Assembly: GCA_038049695.1 (NCBI GenBank)
Contig: CP142453.1
Coordinates: 3,378,501 to 3,442,500 of the forward strand
DNA length: 64,000 bases
DNA from: Cinnamomum chago
Taxonomy: Eukaryota; Streptophyta; Magnoliopsida; Laurales; Lauraceae
Direction: 5' to 3'
Positions 1-10,800 of this stretch are shown here, one piece after another. The notes below the pieces were generated by a model. That model ran no database searches, was not told the DNA's origin, and saw only the letters and a list, made by a program, of their open reading frames with translations. The stretch's first letter is position 1. Every line of letters begins with the position of its first letter. The position numbers were made by a program, and so were the translations under genes.

Positions 1-91
1 GATGATAGAGAATGTGCGTCGGGTCCTCTACGTACTTCTTCAGCATGGAGACGTGGAACACGTCGTGCACTCCTGAAAGCTCTGGGGGTAG

Positions 92-1300
92 CTAAAGCTT
101 GTAAGCAACATCTCCAACTCTCGACTTAATCTCGAACGGTCCAACATATCTCCGCGCTAACTTACCCTTCTCATCAAACCTCAGGGTACCTCTGGCCGGA
201 GAAACCTTCAGGAAAACTCTGTCTCCCTTCTCGAACTCGAGAGGTCTGCGCCGGTTGTCTGCATAGCTCTTCTGTCGGCTACGGCTGACCTTCAGGTTCT
301 CAACTATCTGCCGAACATTCTCACTGGTGTCGCTGACTATGGAGGGTCCATGGAAACTCCTGACACCAACTTCTTCCCAGCAGACTGGGGTCTTGCATAT
401 TCTCCCGTACAAAGCCTCGAACGGTGCCATCTTGATGCTCGCATGGTAGCTGTTGTTGTAGGCGAACTCACAAAGTGGCAAGGAATCCTCCCAGATCTCT
501 TTGAAGTCCAAGACACAAGCTCTCAACATGTCCTCGAGTGTCTGGTTGGTGCGCTCTGTCTGTCCGTCTGTCTGAGGATGATAAGCTGTGCTGAAGCTCA
601 ACTTGGTGCCCAAGGCCAGATGTAGACTCTCCCAGAAATGAGAAGTGAAACGCGGGTCTCTGTCCGAAACAATCGAAGCTGGAACTCCGTGCAAAGTAAC
701 GATCTGGTCCACATACAACTTAGCAAGGACATCGAGTCCTGCTCTCATCGAGACTGGCAAGAAATGGGCTGACTTAGTCAGTCGATCCACAATCACCCAA
801 ATACCGTCGTGGCGTCTCCTGGTGGCTGGGAGTCCTGCGATGAAGTCCACGGTGATATGTTCCCACTTCCACTGAGGTATCTCGAGTTGATGAAGTAGTC
901 CTGGCGGCTTCTGGTGTTCGACCTTGATCTGTTGACATGTCAAACACTTGGAGACATAGCGAGCTATCTCCTTCTTCATGTTGTTCCACCAGTAGTAGCT
1001 CCTCAGGTTCTGGTACATCTTGGTGCTGCCGGGGTGAATCGAGTATCTGCTATGGTGTGCATCTGCAAGGATCTCGTCCTTCAGCTCCTGAATATATGGC
1101 ACGCACAATCGGTCCTGATAGTAGAGCACTCCTCCAATCAACCTGAACTCTGGCATTTGGTCAATCTGCTCGATCACTCTGACAAGCTTGGGATCGTTGC
1201 GTTGACTGTCCTTGACCTTGCCTAGCAACTCTGGTTCCCATGCGGACATGGTAGCAAGCAAGACTCTCGCTGAGCGGCTGAAATTGAACGTCTAAGCTGC
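92..1300 (-). pseudogene. gypsy integrase region (fossil)
   Basis: It carries the zinc-finger HHCC part ([25 protein letters not shown]) and a DDE core ([39 protein letters not shown]). The C-terminal [10 protein letters not shown] segment is typical of chromovirus integrases. The chromodomain itself would lie beyond position 1. Confidence 0.88.
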
Positions 1301-1389
1301 TGAAGACGTCGGTCCACACACCCTCTGCTATTAGAAAACTGACGAGAGCGGTCTTCCTGCTCAATGCATCGGCTACGACATTCACCTTA

Positions 1390-2560
1390 CCAGGATGGTA
1401 TTTGATAGAGAAGTCGTAATCCTTGATGTACTCCATCCATCTCCTCTGCCGGTTGTTGAGGTCGTTCTGAGTGAACAGGTACTGCAAACTGCGATGATCT
1501 AAGTGCACTTCGAACTTCTCGTCGTAGAGATAGTGCTGCCACAACTTCAAAGCAAAAACGACCGCTGCAAGCTCCAGGTCGTGAGTGGCGTACTTCTTCT
1601 CGTGCTCTTTCAATTGCCGCGATCCATAGGCAATGACCTTGCCCTCCTGCATCAGAACACATCCAAGACCGGTCCCTGAAGCGTCGGTGAAGACTACAAA
1701 TCCACCGTTACCAGAAGGTAAAGACAAGATAGGTGCTATCGTCAATCTCTCTTTCAGCTCTTAAAGCTGTTCTCGCAAGCATCGGACCAAACGAACGGTA
1801 CATCCTTCCGTGTTAGCTTGGTCAACGGTGCTGAGATCGTGGAGAAACTCTTGACGAATCTGCGGTAGTAGCCTGCTAAGCCGAGAAAACTCCTAATCTC
1901 TGTGGCATTCTTCGGTCTCGCCTAGTTCGTCACTGCTTTTATCTTCGATGGATCCACTGCTAGTCCATCCTTGGAGATGATGTGTCCAAGGAAGACTACT
2001 TGCTCCAACCAAAACTCGCACTTGCTGAGCTTCGCGTACAACTGGTTGTCGCGCAACAACTGCAAAGACGTCCTCAAATGCTGCTCATGCTCCTCTCTGG
2101 TCCTGGAGTAGACCAAAACATCGTCGATGAAGACCACTGTGAAGCTGTCGAGGTGCGGAGCGAAAATCTTGTTCATCAGGGACATGAACATTGCTGGTGC
2201 ATTCGTCAATCCGAACGGCATCACAAGAAACTCATAGTGGCCATAGCGTGATCGAAACGCTGTCTTCTGCACATTTTGCTCTCTGACTCGAAGCTGATGA
2301 TATCACGATCTCAAGTCTATCTTCGAAAAGAACTGCGCACCCTGAAGCTGGTCGAAGAGCTCGTCAATCCGGGGAAGATGATACTTGTTCTTCACTGTTG
2401 CCTAGTTCAGCTGCCGATAGTCGATGCACATCCTCATCGATCCGTCTTTCTTCTTCACGAAGAGTACTGGTGCGCCCCACGGCGACACACTCAGCCTGAT
2501 GAAGCCTTTCTCTAGCAACTCTTCCAACTGGGTCTTCAACTCTCGCAGCTCTGCAAGAGC
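1390..2560 (-). pseudogene. gypsy reverse transcriptase and RNase H region (fossil)
   Basis: RT motifs are visible ([15 protein letters not shown] and the active-site FIDDVLVYS). Next comes an RNase H domain ([46 protein letters not shown] boundary). Domain order is normal for Ty3/gypsy. It is decayed. Confidence 0.85.
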
Positions 2561-2599
2561 CATGCGATAGGGGGCTATGGAAATCGGTGCTGTGCCTGG

Positions 2600-3065
2600 T
2601 GCAAGCTCAATGGTGAAGTCGATCTCTCGAACAGGCGGTAATCACAGGATCTCGTCGGGAAACACATCCGGAAACTCGCAAACAACTGGAATCTCCTCGA
2701 CTCCCTTGGACTCCTTGTCCTCTGAGATGAATGCGATGTAGCCCTCGCAACCAGATTTCATCAGTCTCTCGGCCTTCAGTGCCGAAATCATCCGAGGTGC
2801 TAGGTGATCTCCTCTCACCAACAAACTCGATCGTGTCATCTGATCCGTCGATAGAGAGTCTGACTGTCTTTTTGAAGCAATCCATCACTGCTCGATATCT
2901 AGCCAACCAATCCATCCCCAAAATGACGTCGAAGTCATGCATGGGTAGCACGATCAGATCTAATGCACTCCCCGATCTGCACTCGGCATCTGGGGTGGTA
3001 AGTCTGACACGCCACACTCCTACCCATCGGAGTGGACACAACCAAGGTGCAGGGCATAGCCTCAC
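2600..3065 (-). pseudogene. gypsy protease region (fossil)
   Basis: The string DVILGMDWLARYRAVMDC is the hallmark C-terminal part of the gypsy aspartic protease, located between gag and reverse transcriptase. It is decayed. Confidence 0.75.
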
Positions 3066-3229
3066 CTACTCCATCAAAGACTAAAGTAAAGGCAGACGAC
3101 ACAAACGAATGTGTCGCTCCTGGATCTAGTAATACTCTAGCAGGATGATCATAAATAGAAAGGGTACCTTCGACGACGTTGCCTGCGGCCTCTGCATCCT
3201 CATGAGTGAGGGCGAAAGCTCAACCCACA

Positions 3230-4473
3230 GCCTAGGGTCTCTGCTGCTGATGATGCTGACCCTGGTGCCTCTGATGACGCCCTCGCTGAAAGTGCTGCCC
3301 TCTGGGCTGCTGAGGTCCCCGTACCTGCTGCTGATGAGCACGGTATTGCTGCTGCTGAGGTGCCAATGCAACTGGACGTGTTGGCTGAGCCGCTGGAGCT
3401 GGTGCTGGAACTGCCGGTGGTGCGGGAAGTCGAAGCATCTGCGGATGTCCTCCACGTAGTGGGCAAAACCTGGAGATGTGCCCCGTCTCTCCGCAGTCGT
3501 AGCACACTCGGGGTCCGCGGTACGGCTGCTGCTGCTGGTGATGCTGATATTGCCCTGCTGGTTGCTGCCTTTGGAACGGCTGCCGCTGTCGTAGAGGCAC
3601 GGGCTGTGGTCTGGTCAGAGCAGCTCGTATCCGCCTCTGCTGCTGTCCAGTCTCTATCCGCTGCAGACGCTCCTCTGCCCAGTAGGCTCTCCTCAATGCC
3701 TCCTCATAGGTGTGAATCTCGATGCTGGACATGTTCAGCTGGATATCGTCCCTCAGTCCCTCGACGAACCGCCGGATCCTCTCCGACTCAGGCGTGACTA
3801 GAGCCTCTGCGAAGCGAGAAAGCTGGGTGAAACGAACCTCATACTAGTAGACAGTCATACTGCCCTGCACCAGTGCCTGGAACTCCCGCATCTTGCGGTC
3901 TCTGACGTGCGATGGGATGAACTTTCGGAGGAAGTCAGCCTTAAAGGCCGTTCAAGTAATCTCATCCCCGATCGCCTCGTAATGCCGTTGAATAGTCCTC
4001 CACCAATCCTTAGCGACTCCTCGGAACATATAAGCAGCTAGCTGCACCTTCTGCTGGCCGGTGCACTCGAAAACTCGAAAAATCTTCTCCATCCGCACGA
4101 TCCAGTTGTCAGCCACTAATGGATCCTCTGTGCTCGTGAACTCTGGTGGTCCCCTCTTGAGGAACTTCTCGAAAATCATGTTCGGGTCTGCCCCCCGAAC
4201 TGGTGCATCCTCATGGGCTGGTGGGGCCACTCGATCGATCACATCCAGGACCTGCGCCTGAAACTGCGCGAAGTCCTCTGTCTGCTGTCGGTGAGCTACA
4301 GTCTGGGCCTCCTGAGCAACGAGGAAGGCCTGAAGAAACCTCTCGAATCGGCGCTCGTGGGCGGACTGATCGTCGATAACTACCGTCTCCGGGTGTGCAT
4401 CGCCCAATCCATCATGAAAAAGAAATTGTGTCAGTTTAAGTCCAAAACCTAAGACCACACTAACTCTACCCAA
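3230..4473 (-). pseudogene. gypsy gag region (fossil)
   Basis: The N-terminal half matches plant gypsy gag (retrotransposon gag motif around MFRGVAKDWW). It is followed by a Gln/Pro-rich tract and one CCHC zinc knuckle (CYDCGETGHISRFC), which binds the RNA genome in the virus-like particle. It is decayed. Confidence 0.8.
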
Positions 4474-4559
4474 TCCATCGTCCTCACACGTATCCCATCA
4501 CTCGAATCCTCACTACGTCCTAAGGTTTCTAGTGTATTTTATTTCCTAGAGACCAGCTC

Positions 4560-4571
4560 GCTCTGATACCA
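4560..4571 (-). promoter_or_regulatory. primer binding site, initiator Met-tRNA type
   Basis: The minus strand reads TGGTATCAGAGC, the common plant LTR-element primer site complementary to the 3' end of initiator Met-tRNA. It sits 5 bp from the LTR edge and fixes both the orientation of the element and its LTR boundary. Confidence 0.85.
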
Positions 4572-6726
4572 ATAAATGTAACGCCCCAATTCCGGATACC
4601 GATGTAATCGTTCGAATACCCGAAGTTGGCGCGCTACTTCCCGGAAAATTCGAGAACTTCCAAGATCGTAGGCCGCAGTGAGGTCCAATTTAAAACTTTT
4701 TGGACGATATAATACTCAATGGTTAAGATTTGCGGAAGCATAACAATTAAACAAAGCGGAAGCAATAGGTATCAATATATGTATTAAGTAAGAGCGGAAC
4801 AGTAGTCAAGTTAAATGTATCAGTTGTTAATCAAAAGTTATACATATAGGTTTCTACCCAACTCACTTCAAAATTTCCACTCAAACCCAAAATAAAGAGC
4901 TCTCAAAACCCTGGTATAAAATCCTCGCCCTCCGGCTCGACATCCGTGTCGGCCGGGCCCCATGCGAACTCTCCAGCGACAAGTGCCTCCACTAGAGCTA
5001 ATGCATCATCAGGGATCTTTGGGTCAAGGCCTAAGCACCAATGAAGGATCAGATCTAAAAGATCTGGCAAGTAACATCATACTACTAACATAGAACATAT
5101 ATATCAAAGGAATAGAGACAGGTAAATAATTAAAGAATGACAAGGTAAAAAACTAGGCAGTTGTGCATTTTAATCATAAGGAATCAGGATAATATAAAAC
5201 ATCTGACTATTACAACGAAAGTGGCACATTCACACGAGCTGGAATACCGCGGGATATTATGCCGCGGCTCTCCCATACTGAACACAGTTGCGGCAGGGAA
5301 ATCTCACTAGTACTGGGAATTACTAATCCCGCAAATCACTAATCATCTCATCATCTCATCACTCAAACCGAACACGGTATCGCACCGTTCGTCTTAACCA
5401 CACAGCTCATCATGATAGCTTCACAATACTCAACTAGCTCCTACCGGGGATGATCAGTCCACAGGTTGAGCTTAAATCAACCGAGTGAATTTCATGCAGA
5501 CTCGAGAATAACTCTAAGGGTCTGTGTCTGTCTAGGCTTTGCCTTGCGTGAACAAGGTCCTAACAATGTCTCTAAGAGGTCTACAAATACTAAGTCAGTC
5601 CATGGATTTCATTCAAGGTCCAAGCCCACTCGTTGGATCCATACCAAGGCCCATCAGCACATGGCCTGGTCTAAATCTGTCCAAACGAGGCAACTAATCC
5701 ATTTACACTGATAAACGTTTCATTTAAATCCATATAACTTAAAATCCCAAAAGAAACTACCTCTTCCAACTAGGGGTTCACATCTCCACACTTAGGCCCA
5801 TTAAGGGCCCGCCTAGACACAGACACGGGTCAGTGATCTCCAAATCAGTCTATCGGGTCACCTCTAAGATATCCTAGGTTCAGGTCCTCCATTTGTGTTC
5901 AATTAATAGTTAACAGCTAATCTAAAGATCTAAGAATGACAGCAATAATAATAATGAAGTATAAACTTCAGTGAAGTATAAACTTCAGTGAAGGAATCAA
6001 CAGGGAAAAGCAACGGTCCAATCCTAGGTAATGAGCCACGTTAGGTTCAGGTCCATCTCCGGTAATTTGATCGCTAAACGAAGTCATTGATGCCAAATAA
6101 TACTGTGTTTGGTGCTTAGGTGGTTACAGGCATCATTAACAACTCTTAGAGGTCAAATCATTTTAGATTAACTACCTAAACCTTAAACAGTGGTCCTCGC
6201 GAGTCAAGGTTGAGCCACACCGTTGACTCGGGCTTAGAACATCGATAAATGCTCATTTGGATGGTCAATGGGCCCCACAACTGATCACAACTCCTAAATG
6301 TTGAAAACTGGAAAATCAGGGTTTTCCAGGCGAACCTGATTGTATAGTGAGCTCGGTTGATCACCTGGCCGGGTGGATCAACCGAGTGTACTGACTAACC
6401 TGAGTCAGGCCTCCTGGAAGACTTAATTCATTTCTAAAGGTTTCCGGTGTGTCCGGTCAAACACCTGGCGTAGGTGATTACCCGCATACTCCAAAAACCT
6501 TAGAAAGATTGATGTCCCAGCTTTAAACACTTTCTAAATGTAAATCCTAAGTATCAGGTTGATTTGGGTGTAAAGAGTCTGAGTTTCGGGTGAAAAACCA
6601 ACTTTCAGTCAATTCTTACATAAACAGTGTGGTCCGGGTCAACCTGGGTAAGATTAGGTCAACCTGGTTATTAGAAATAGGATTTTCTGCAAGAAAATGG
6701 CTGAGGGCCACTTTTTCCCAAAACAT

Positions 6727-6982
6727 AGTGTTACCGGTCGACCAGGGTAGGTCCCAGTCGACCAGGTACACTAAAAATACAGTCTGCAGAACAGCACCTA
6801 ACTGGGAGCTGTTTTTCCAAAATTCCAGTGTTCTCGGTCGACCAGGGTAGGTCCCGATCGACCAGGAACACTGTCGTTCGAATCCCGGTTGAGTCTGCAA
6901 AAAAAATAACTAAGAGCAGAATTTTCTGTTTTTCAGTGTTCTCGGTTGACCGGCGTGCAGGTCCCGGTCGACCGGGAACACT
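6727..6982. repeat. three hairpin units with GGTCGACC word pairs
   Basis: Units at about 6727-6772, 6828-6873 and 6936-6982 each start AGTGTT, carry two GTCGACC-type words about 20 bp apart, and end AACACT or ACACT, so each folds into an imperfect hairpin. Unit spacing is about 101 and 108 bp. A further perfect inverted pair (CTCGGTTGATC / GATCAACCGAG) lies at about 6351-6385, and a GTCAACC pair at about 6634-6668. Confidence 0.75.
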
Positions 6983-7329
6983 GCATTTTGGCTCCCGACT
7001 GATTTCTGCAACTTCTCCGTTTTGACTCATTTTTCATCCAAATCACCTCCAATCACTTCCAAACTTCACCAAACCATTTCTAAACATTAATTAACTCCAA
7101 ACCCCACTAATTAACACCTCGTGGCCCATTGATCTTCCAAATGGGGGGTGAAACCCCCATCCATCAATGCCATTTCCATCCAAATACATCAAAACAGAGC
7201 TCAATGATTTCTAAAACTAATTAATCACATCTATGAACTGAAATACAGAATCAAAGGAAAGACATACACATATCCTAAGTTAACAATAAGATGCACTTGC
7301 CTTTTGGTAAAAGAAGGAAGGTTTGTAGA

Positions 7330-8060
7330 GAGAAATCCCAACTCAGCAGTGAAGAAGGAGAATAAGAAGAAGAAGCACAGCAGCAGAGTAGTAGCAGTAG
7401 CAGCTCGAATATTTTCTCCAGCACAGGATCAGCTATAGAAGCTCCCAGGTGAAGAAATGAGGGAGGAAGGAGGTGAGGCGGCAGCTGCTGCTGTTAGGGG
7501 AAAATCCCAGCATAAACGGAGGCTTCCAACACAGCAACAAGGCCTGGAATGAGGGGAAAATGAGAGAGATGAAGAGAGAAATGAGATGGGGACAGTTGCT
7601 GCAGCTCCAGGGGATTTTCCAGCACAAACTGTGGCTTCCAGCAAGAGGAAGAAGAGAGGATTGAAGAGTAGTAGTTGCAGCAAATCAAAGGGGAAATTCC
7701 CAGCAGAGTAATGGTCCAGCTCAACAGCAAGAAGGAGAAATGGCTGCTGCTCCCAGCTGAAATGAAGAAGAAGAAGAAGAAGAAGACACAACAGCAGAGT
7801 AACAGTAGCAGCTCCAAGTATTCCTCCAGCGGAAAATCAGTAGCTCAGAAGAGAGGGAAGGAGAGAGTGTGAGAGATGAAATGGTAGCTGCTGCACTCCA
7901 AAGCTCTCCTAGCACAGAGTCAGTGGCTCCCAGGTGAATTTCAGCACAGCAACTCAGCAAGAGAAAGAAGAAGGGAATGAAGAGTAGGGCTGCAGTAGCT
8001 TCAAGGGGATTCCAGCACAGTCACAGTAACAGGGGCTGTCGTTTGGAAGAGAGATTTGAG
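7330..8060. repeat. imperfect purine-rich repeat tract in the LTR
   Basis: Recurring blocks such as GCAGCTC-AATATT-CTCCAGC, AGCTCCCAGGTGAA and AGAGAGGGAAGGA recur every 100-200 bp with much variation. It creates several long but meaningless open frames on both strands. Confidence 0.5.
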
Positions 8061-8537
8061 GGAGATGAGAAGAGAGGAATGAAGGAAAAACAGTTGCTGG
8101 AAGTTTTCTTGGGAAAGGGGCTGGCTTAGGGATTAAGGTTCTTGGGATAAGAGATGATTTATAGCTTAGGGGGAGATGATTAAGGACAGGTTTAGCCTTT
8201 GGGTTATCATGCAATTAGGGTTAGGGTTAGGGGTAGTCTGGTCTATTAGTAGGAATCTTCTAGAAGAGCACCATTAAACACTAAACCCACCCTAATTAAT
8301 TAATTAAACCCACTAAGGACCTATCTAGCTCTATTAGACTCTAGGATTAACAAAACCTCCTACTAACCACAAAGCTAGTCTAACAAAAAACTTAGGAGAT
8401 CAACTAATCTCTCAAATCAACCCCTAATTAGCCCAATTAAATAGTAATTAGCCATGATTAACATAAATTAGTATAAATTAGCAAAGATTAGTCTATAAAA
8501 TAGCAATTAGAGGGCCCACTAAGGGTGGGGCCTCACA

Positions 8538-9327
8538 AAAACTACAAACAACCCTCCTATCAGTTGACTCTAATACTCGTTTTTTTTTACATGATATGAC
8601 ATATTGTCCCCTGACAATTGAAATGTGGTGTTTATTTATAGAATTTCAAATTCCAACCATCTAAAAGACCTTTTGGAATTATTAGAATTCCACTATCTGT
8701 ACCGTTTCTAAAAAATTCAAATCCTCCATCAAAAAGAGGGATTTGGAATTCCACACAACTCTTGACGAATTTAAAATTCTCCCAAACATGATTTCTTTGA
8801 ATTCTGATAAAGAAACAGGAACTCTAAATTAGATTGATCAATTGATCCAGTTATGCGGGTTAATACTGTGTGGGGATATTTTCATACTACCGAGATTGTT
8901 CTAATTTCAGCAACAGCACCACCTAGGTCAGCACCATCCCAGCTCGGTCTTTGCCTCAGCACTTGAGCTCGGTCCTGCACATGCAGTCATCTCATAAGAG
9001 ATTATTTTCCATCATTACAATGGTGTGATAATGTACCATGTGTACACTCAATTTGTGTAAACCTACTGCGATGTCAAGTACAAATTGTAAATAGTCATTT
9101 CATTCATAAGATCTCCAAATTAATTTTCAAATTCCTTAAGCAGCATCAGATTACGGATATTAAAATTTTTCAAGTGATTAGAAAAGAAGAAAAGTTACCA
9201 TTCAAAAAACAAAAGAAAAGAAAAGAAGAAAAGTTTGTGCCAGATCCAAGAACTGAATATCTTCTTTGAACCAGAAATCAAACTTCGGTTTGCTTATCCA
9301 TACAGCTAATGTAACAAATCATATTAC
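8538..9327. other. intron remainder without a recognised gene
   Basis: This is intronic sequence of the host locus. At about 8630-8850 it holds GAATTCC-rich A/T-rich sequence resembling a decayed Tourist-like MITE (compare 57047-57348), but I could not define its ends. Nothing else was recognised. Confidence 0.4.
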
Positions 9328-9352
9328 CTGATCAGGTGAATCAAGGAAATCC
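9328..9352 (-). CDS. CALS10: CALS10 exon j, 25-nt microexon (probable)
   Basis: This 25-nt stretch has a TTGCAG acceptor and a GTAATA donor. One base completes the split Arg codon of exon i and the remaining eight codons read DFLDSPDQ. CALS10 has a short variable segment ending in Gln (RTSDTSHQ) just before the conserved DKKNKVDAA motif. Its position 68 bp from the left CACTA end supports it: without the CACTA the intron between exons i and j would be about 111 bp. The next exon is not seen and is probably left of the window. It is short, so chance cannot be fully excluded. Confidence 0.6.
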
Positions 9353-9420
9353 CTGCAATGAAGAATTGAAATTTAGAAGCTTCCATAAAAGAAATAAGGA
9401 GATAAATAATCACACAGTAG

Positions 9421-9850
9421 CACTACAACAAAAATCATTTTTCGCGGCGAATATTTCGCGACGTTTTGAGAATTTGTCGCTAAATATTGGTTTTCGCGAC
9501 GAAAAATTCATTTCGTCGCCTAAAATGGAAATACAAATGATTTAACGACGATAATTTTTAATCGACGCTAAATGTTGTCGCGAAAAATTTGGCGCCAAAA
9601 AATGGGGCTGGCGCCATGAAGGGGTACAAATTTGGCGACGAAATTATTTATTTTGCGACGAGTTTATTTCATCGCTAAATCATCTACAATGAATTTTATT
9701 AAAAAGATTTTGCGACAAAAATATTTCGCTGCAAAATCCCTTTATAATATTCCGCAACGAATTTATTTCGTCGCGGAATGCATAAAATTTGGTCTGCGCG
9801 GACTCTCTTCGCGGTTTATTTTTGGAGTGGTATTGGCGACGAAATGAGAT
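9421..9850. repeat. CACTA left subterminal repeats
   Basis: The stretch has many short direct and inverted copies of a CGACGAAAT / TTCGTCGC word. Such clusters are known in En/Spm elements as binding sites for the TNPA-type accessory protein. Binding here is inferred. Confidence 0.8.
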
Positions 9851-9856
9851 AGTAAA

Positions 9857-10800
9857 ATGAAGGACGCAGAACTCTTCCATTTCTCTCACAGCCGAACGAA
9901 CACGCAGCACCATCACCTCCTCTCCCTCTCGATCTTGCCCCGCCCTCTCTCTCTGCATCTCACAACCCCTAGCGCTTTTTCCCTCATTTCGTTCTCTCTC
10001 CTCTCGAAATTCTTATTTCCCTCTTTTCCTTCTTTCTCCTCTCTCATTTATTTCTCTCTCACCTCCATCCTCCCTCTGCTCACTCATTTCTTTCTCTCTC
10101 CTCACTCATTTTTTCCTCTGCTGCCTCCATCGCCCTCTCCAGAGCCCATCTCCTCTATCTCTCCCTCCCTCTCCACTGCACGATGACTACAGCAGCACTG
10201 CCAAGAGCGCGCAGCAGCCCCCGGACGCCTTCATTTTCCTCCTCGCGCCGCGAACCCCTCCCCTGCACCAGGTACACCCCTCCCTCTTCCTGCACTCACG
10301 CACCATTCCCCCTCTCCTCTCTCTTTCTTTTCTGTTCTCTCTCTCCCTCGTTCCCCATCACTCTGTTTCCTCTTTGTCTGCTCTTCTCCCTCCCTTCCTC
10401 TCATCTTCTTCCTCCCCTGTCTCCCCTCGCCTGCTCTTGCTGCAGTACCCACCTGCACATCACTCCCTCTCTCCCTCGGTTCTCTCTCTCTCTTCCTCTC
10501 TTCTCTTCTTCCTCCCTTGTTCCTCTCCTCTCCTCTACCCTGCGCAGCCGCCCTTTCCTCCTCCTCCTCTTCTTTCTTTCTTCCTTATCCTTCTCCCTTA
10601 TCTCCCTTTCCCCTTTCTCATTCCACGCTCTCAGCAACCCCCGCTCTCATTTCCCTCTCCCTTCTCCACTCATTCATCTCATCTCCCATTTGATTTTCTA
10701 TTCTCTCTTTCTTCCTTTCTTTATTTCCTCCTCATTCATTCTTCCTAGCAACGTCACTGAGCACCCACCCATTTCACTTTCTTTCTCTCATTCTTTCTGA
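9857..10800 (+). other. CT-rich leader of the CACTA passenger region
   Basis: About 0.95 kb of strongly pyrimidine-rich plus-strand sequence lies directly inside the left arm. Such tracts are common in plant 5' leaders and promoters. It is followed by CT-poor intron-like sequence (GTAAGC at about 10926) and, further on, a small exon-like block at 11664-11739 bordered by CTGCAG and GTAATT. The long Ser/Leu/Phe-rich open frames here are low-complexity by-products. A role as promoter or first exon of a chimeric transcript is inferred only. Confidence 0.4.

Larger units (their letters stand above)
1..8537 (-). mobile_element. Ty3/gypsy LTR retrotransposon, 5' part (chromovirus, Tekay/Del-like)
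   Basis: A minus-strand gypsy element enters from the left edge of the window. In element order it has a long 5' LTR (8537-4577), a Met-tRNA primer site, gag, protease, reverse transcriptase with RNase H, and integrase; the tail after the integrase (pre-chromodomain HDVFHVSMLKKYV) runs to position 1. The 3' LTR is outside the window. Coding parts are recognisable but broken in several places, so this is a fossil copy. Age cannot be set because only one LTR is present. It lies in the intron downstream of CALS10 exon j. Confidence 0.85.
4577..8537 (-). repeat. 5' LTR of the gypsy element (about 4.0 kb)
   Basis: On the minus strand the LTR would start TGTGAGGCCCC and end GGGGCGTTACA, a TG...CA pair. 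The inner edge is firm because a primer site lies 5 bp away; the outer edge is inferred from the terminal motif. At roughly 3.96 kb it is long even for this lineage. It contains three hairpin-like GGTCGACC word pairs (6727-6982) and an imperfect purine-rich repeat tract (about 7330-8060). No TSD can be checked, as the other end is outside the window. Confidence 0.65.

Noticed and set aside
7429-8214. Several overlapping open frames in the gypsy LTR
   Set aside because: They arise from the purine-rich repeat tract and lie inside an LTR, with low-complexity Ser/Leu content.
8215-8234. Short TTAGGG repeats resembling telomere sequence
   Set aside because: Only about three units, of the 6-bp rather than the usual plant 7-bp type, and inside an LTR.
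10183-10800. 205-codon plus-strand open frame rich in Ser, Leu, Phe and Pro
   Set aside because: It is produced by a pyrimidine-rich tract; several frames are open at once on both strands and no domain is visible.
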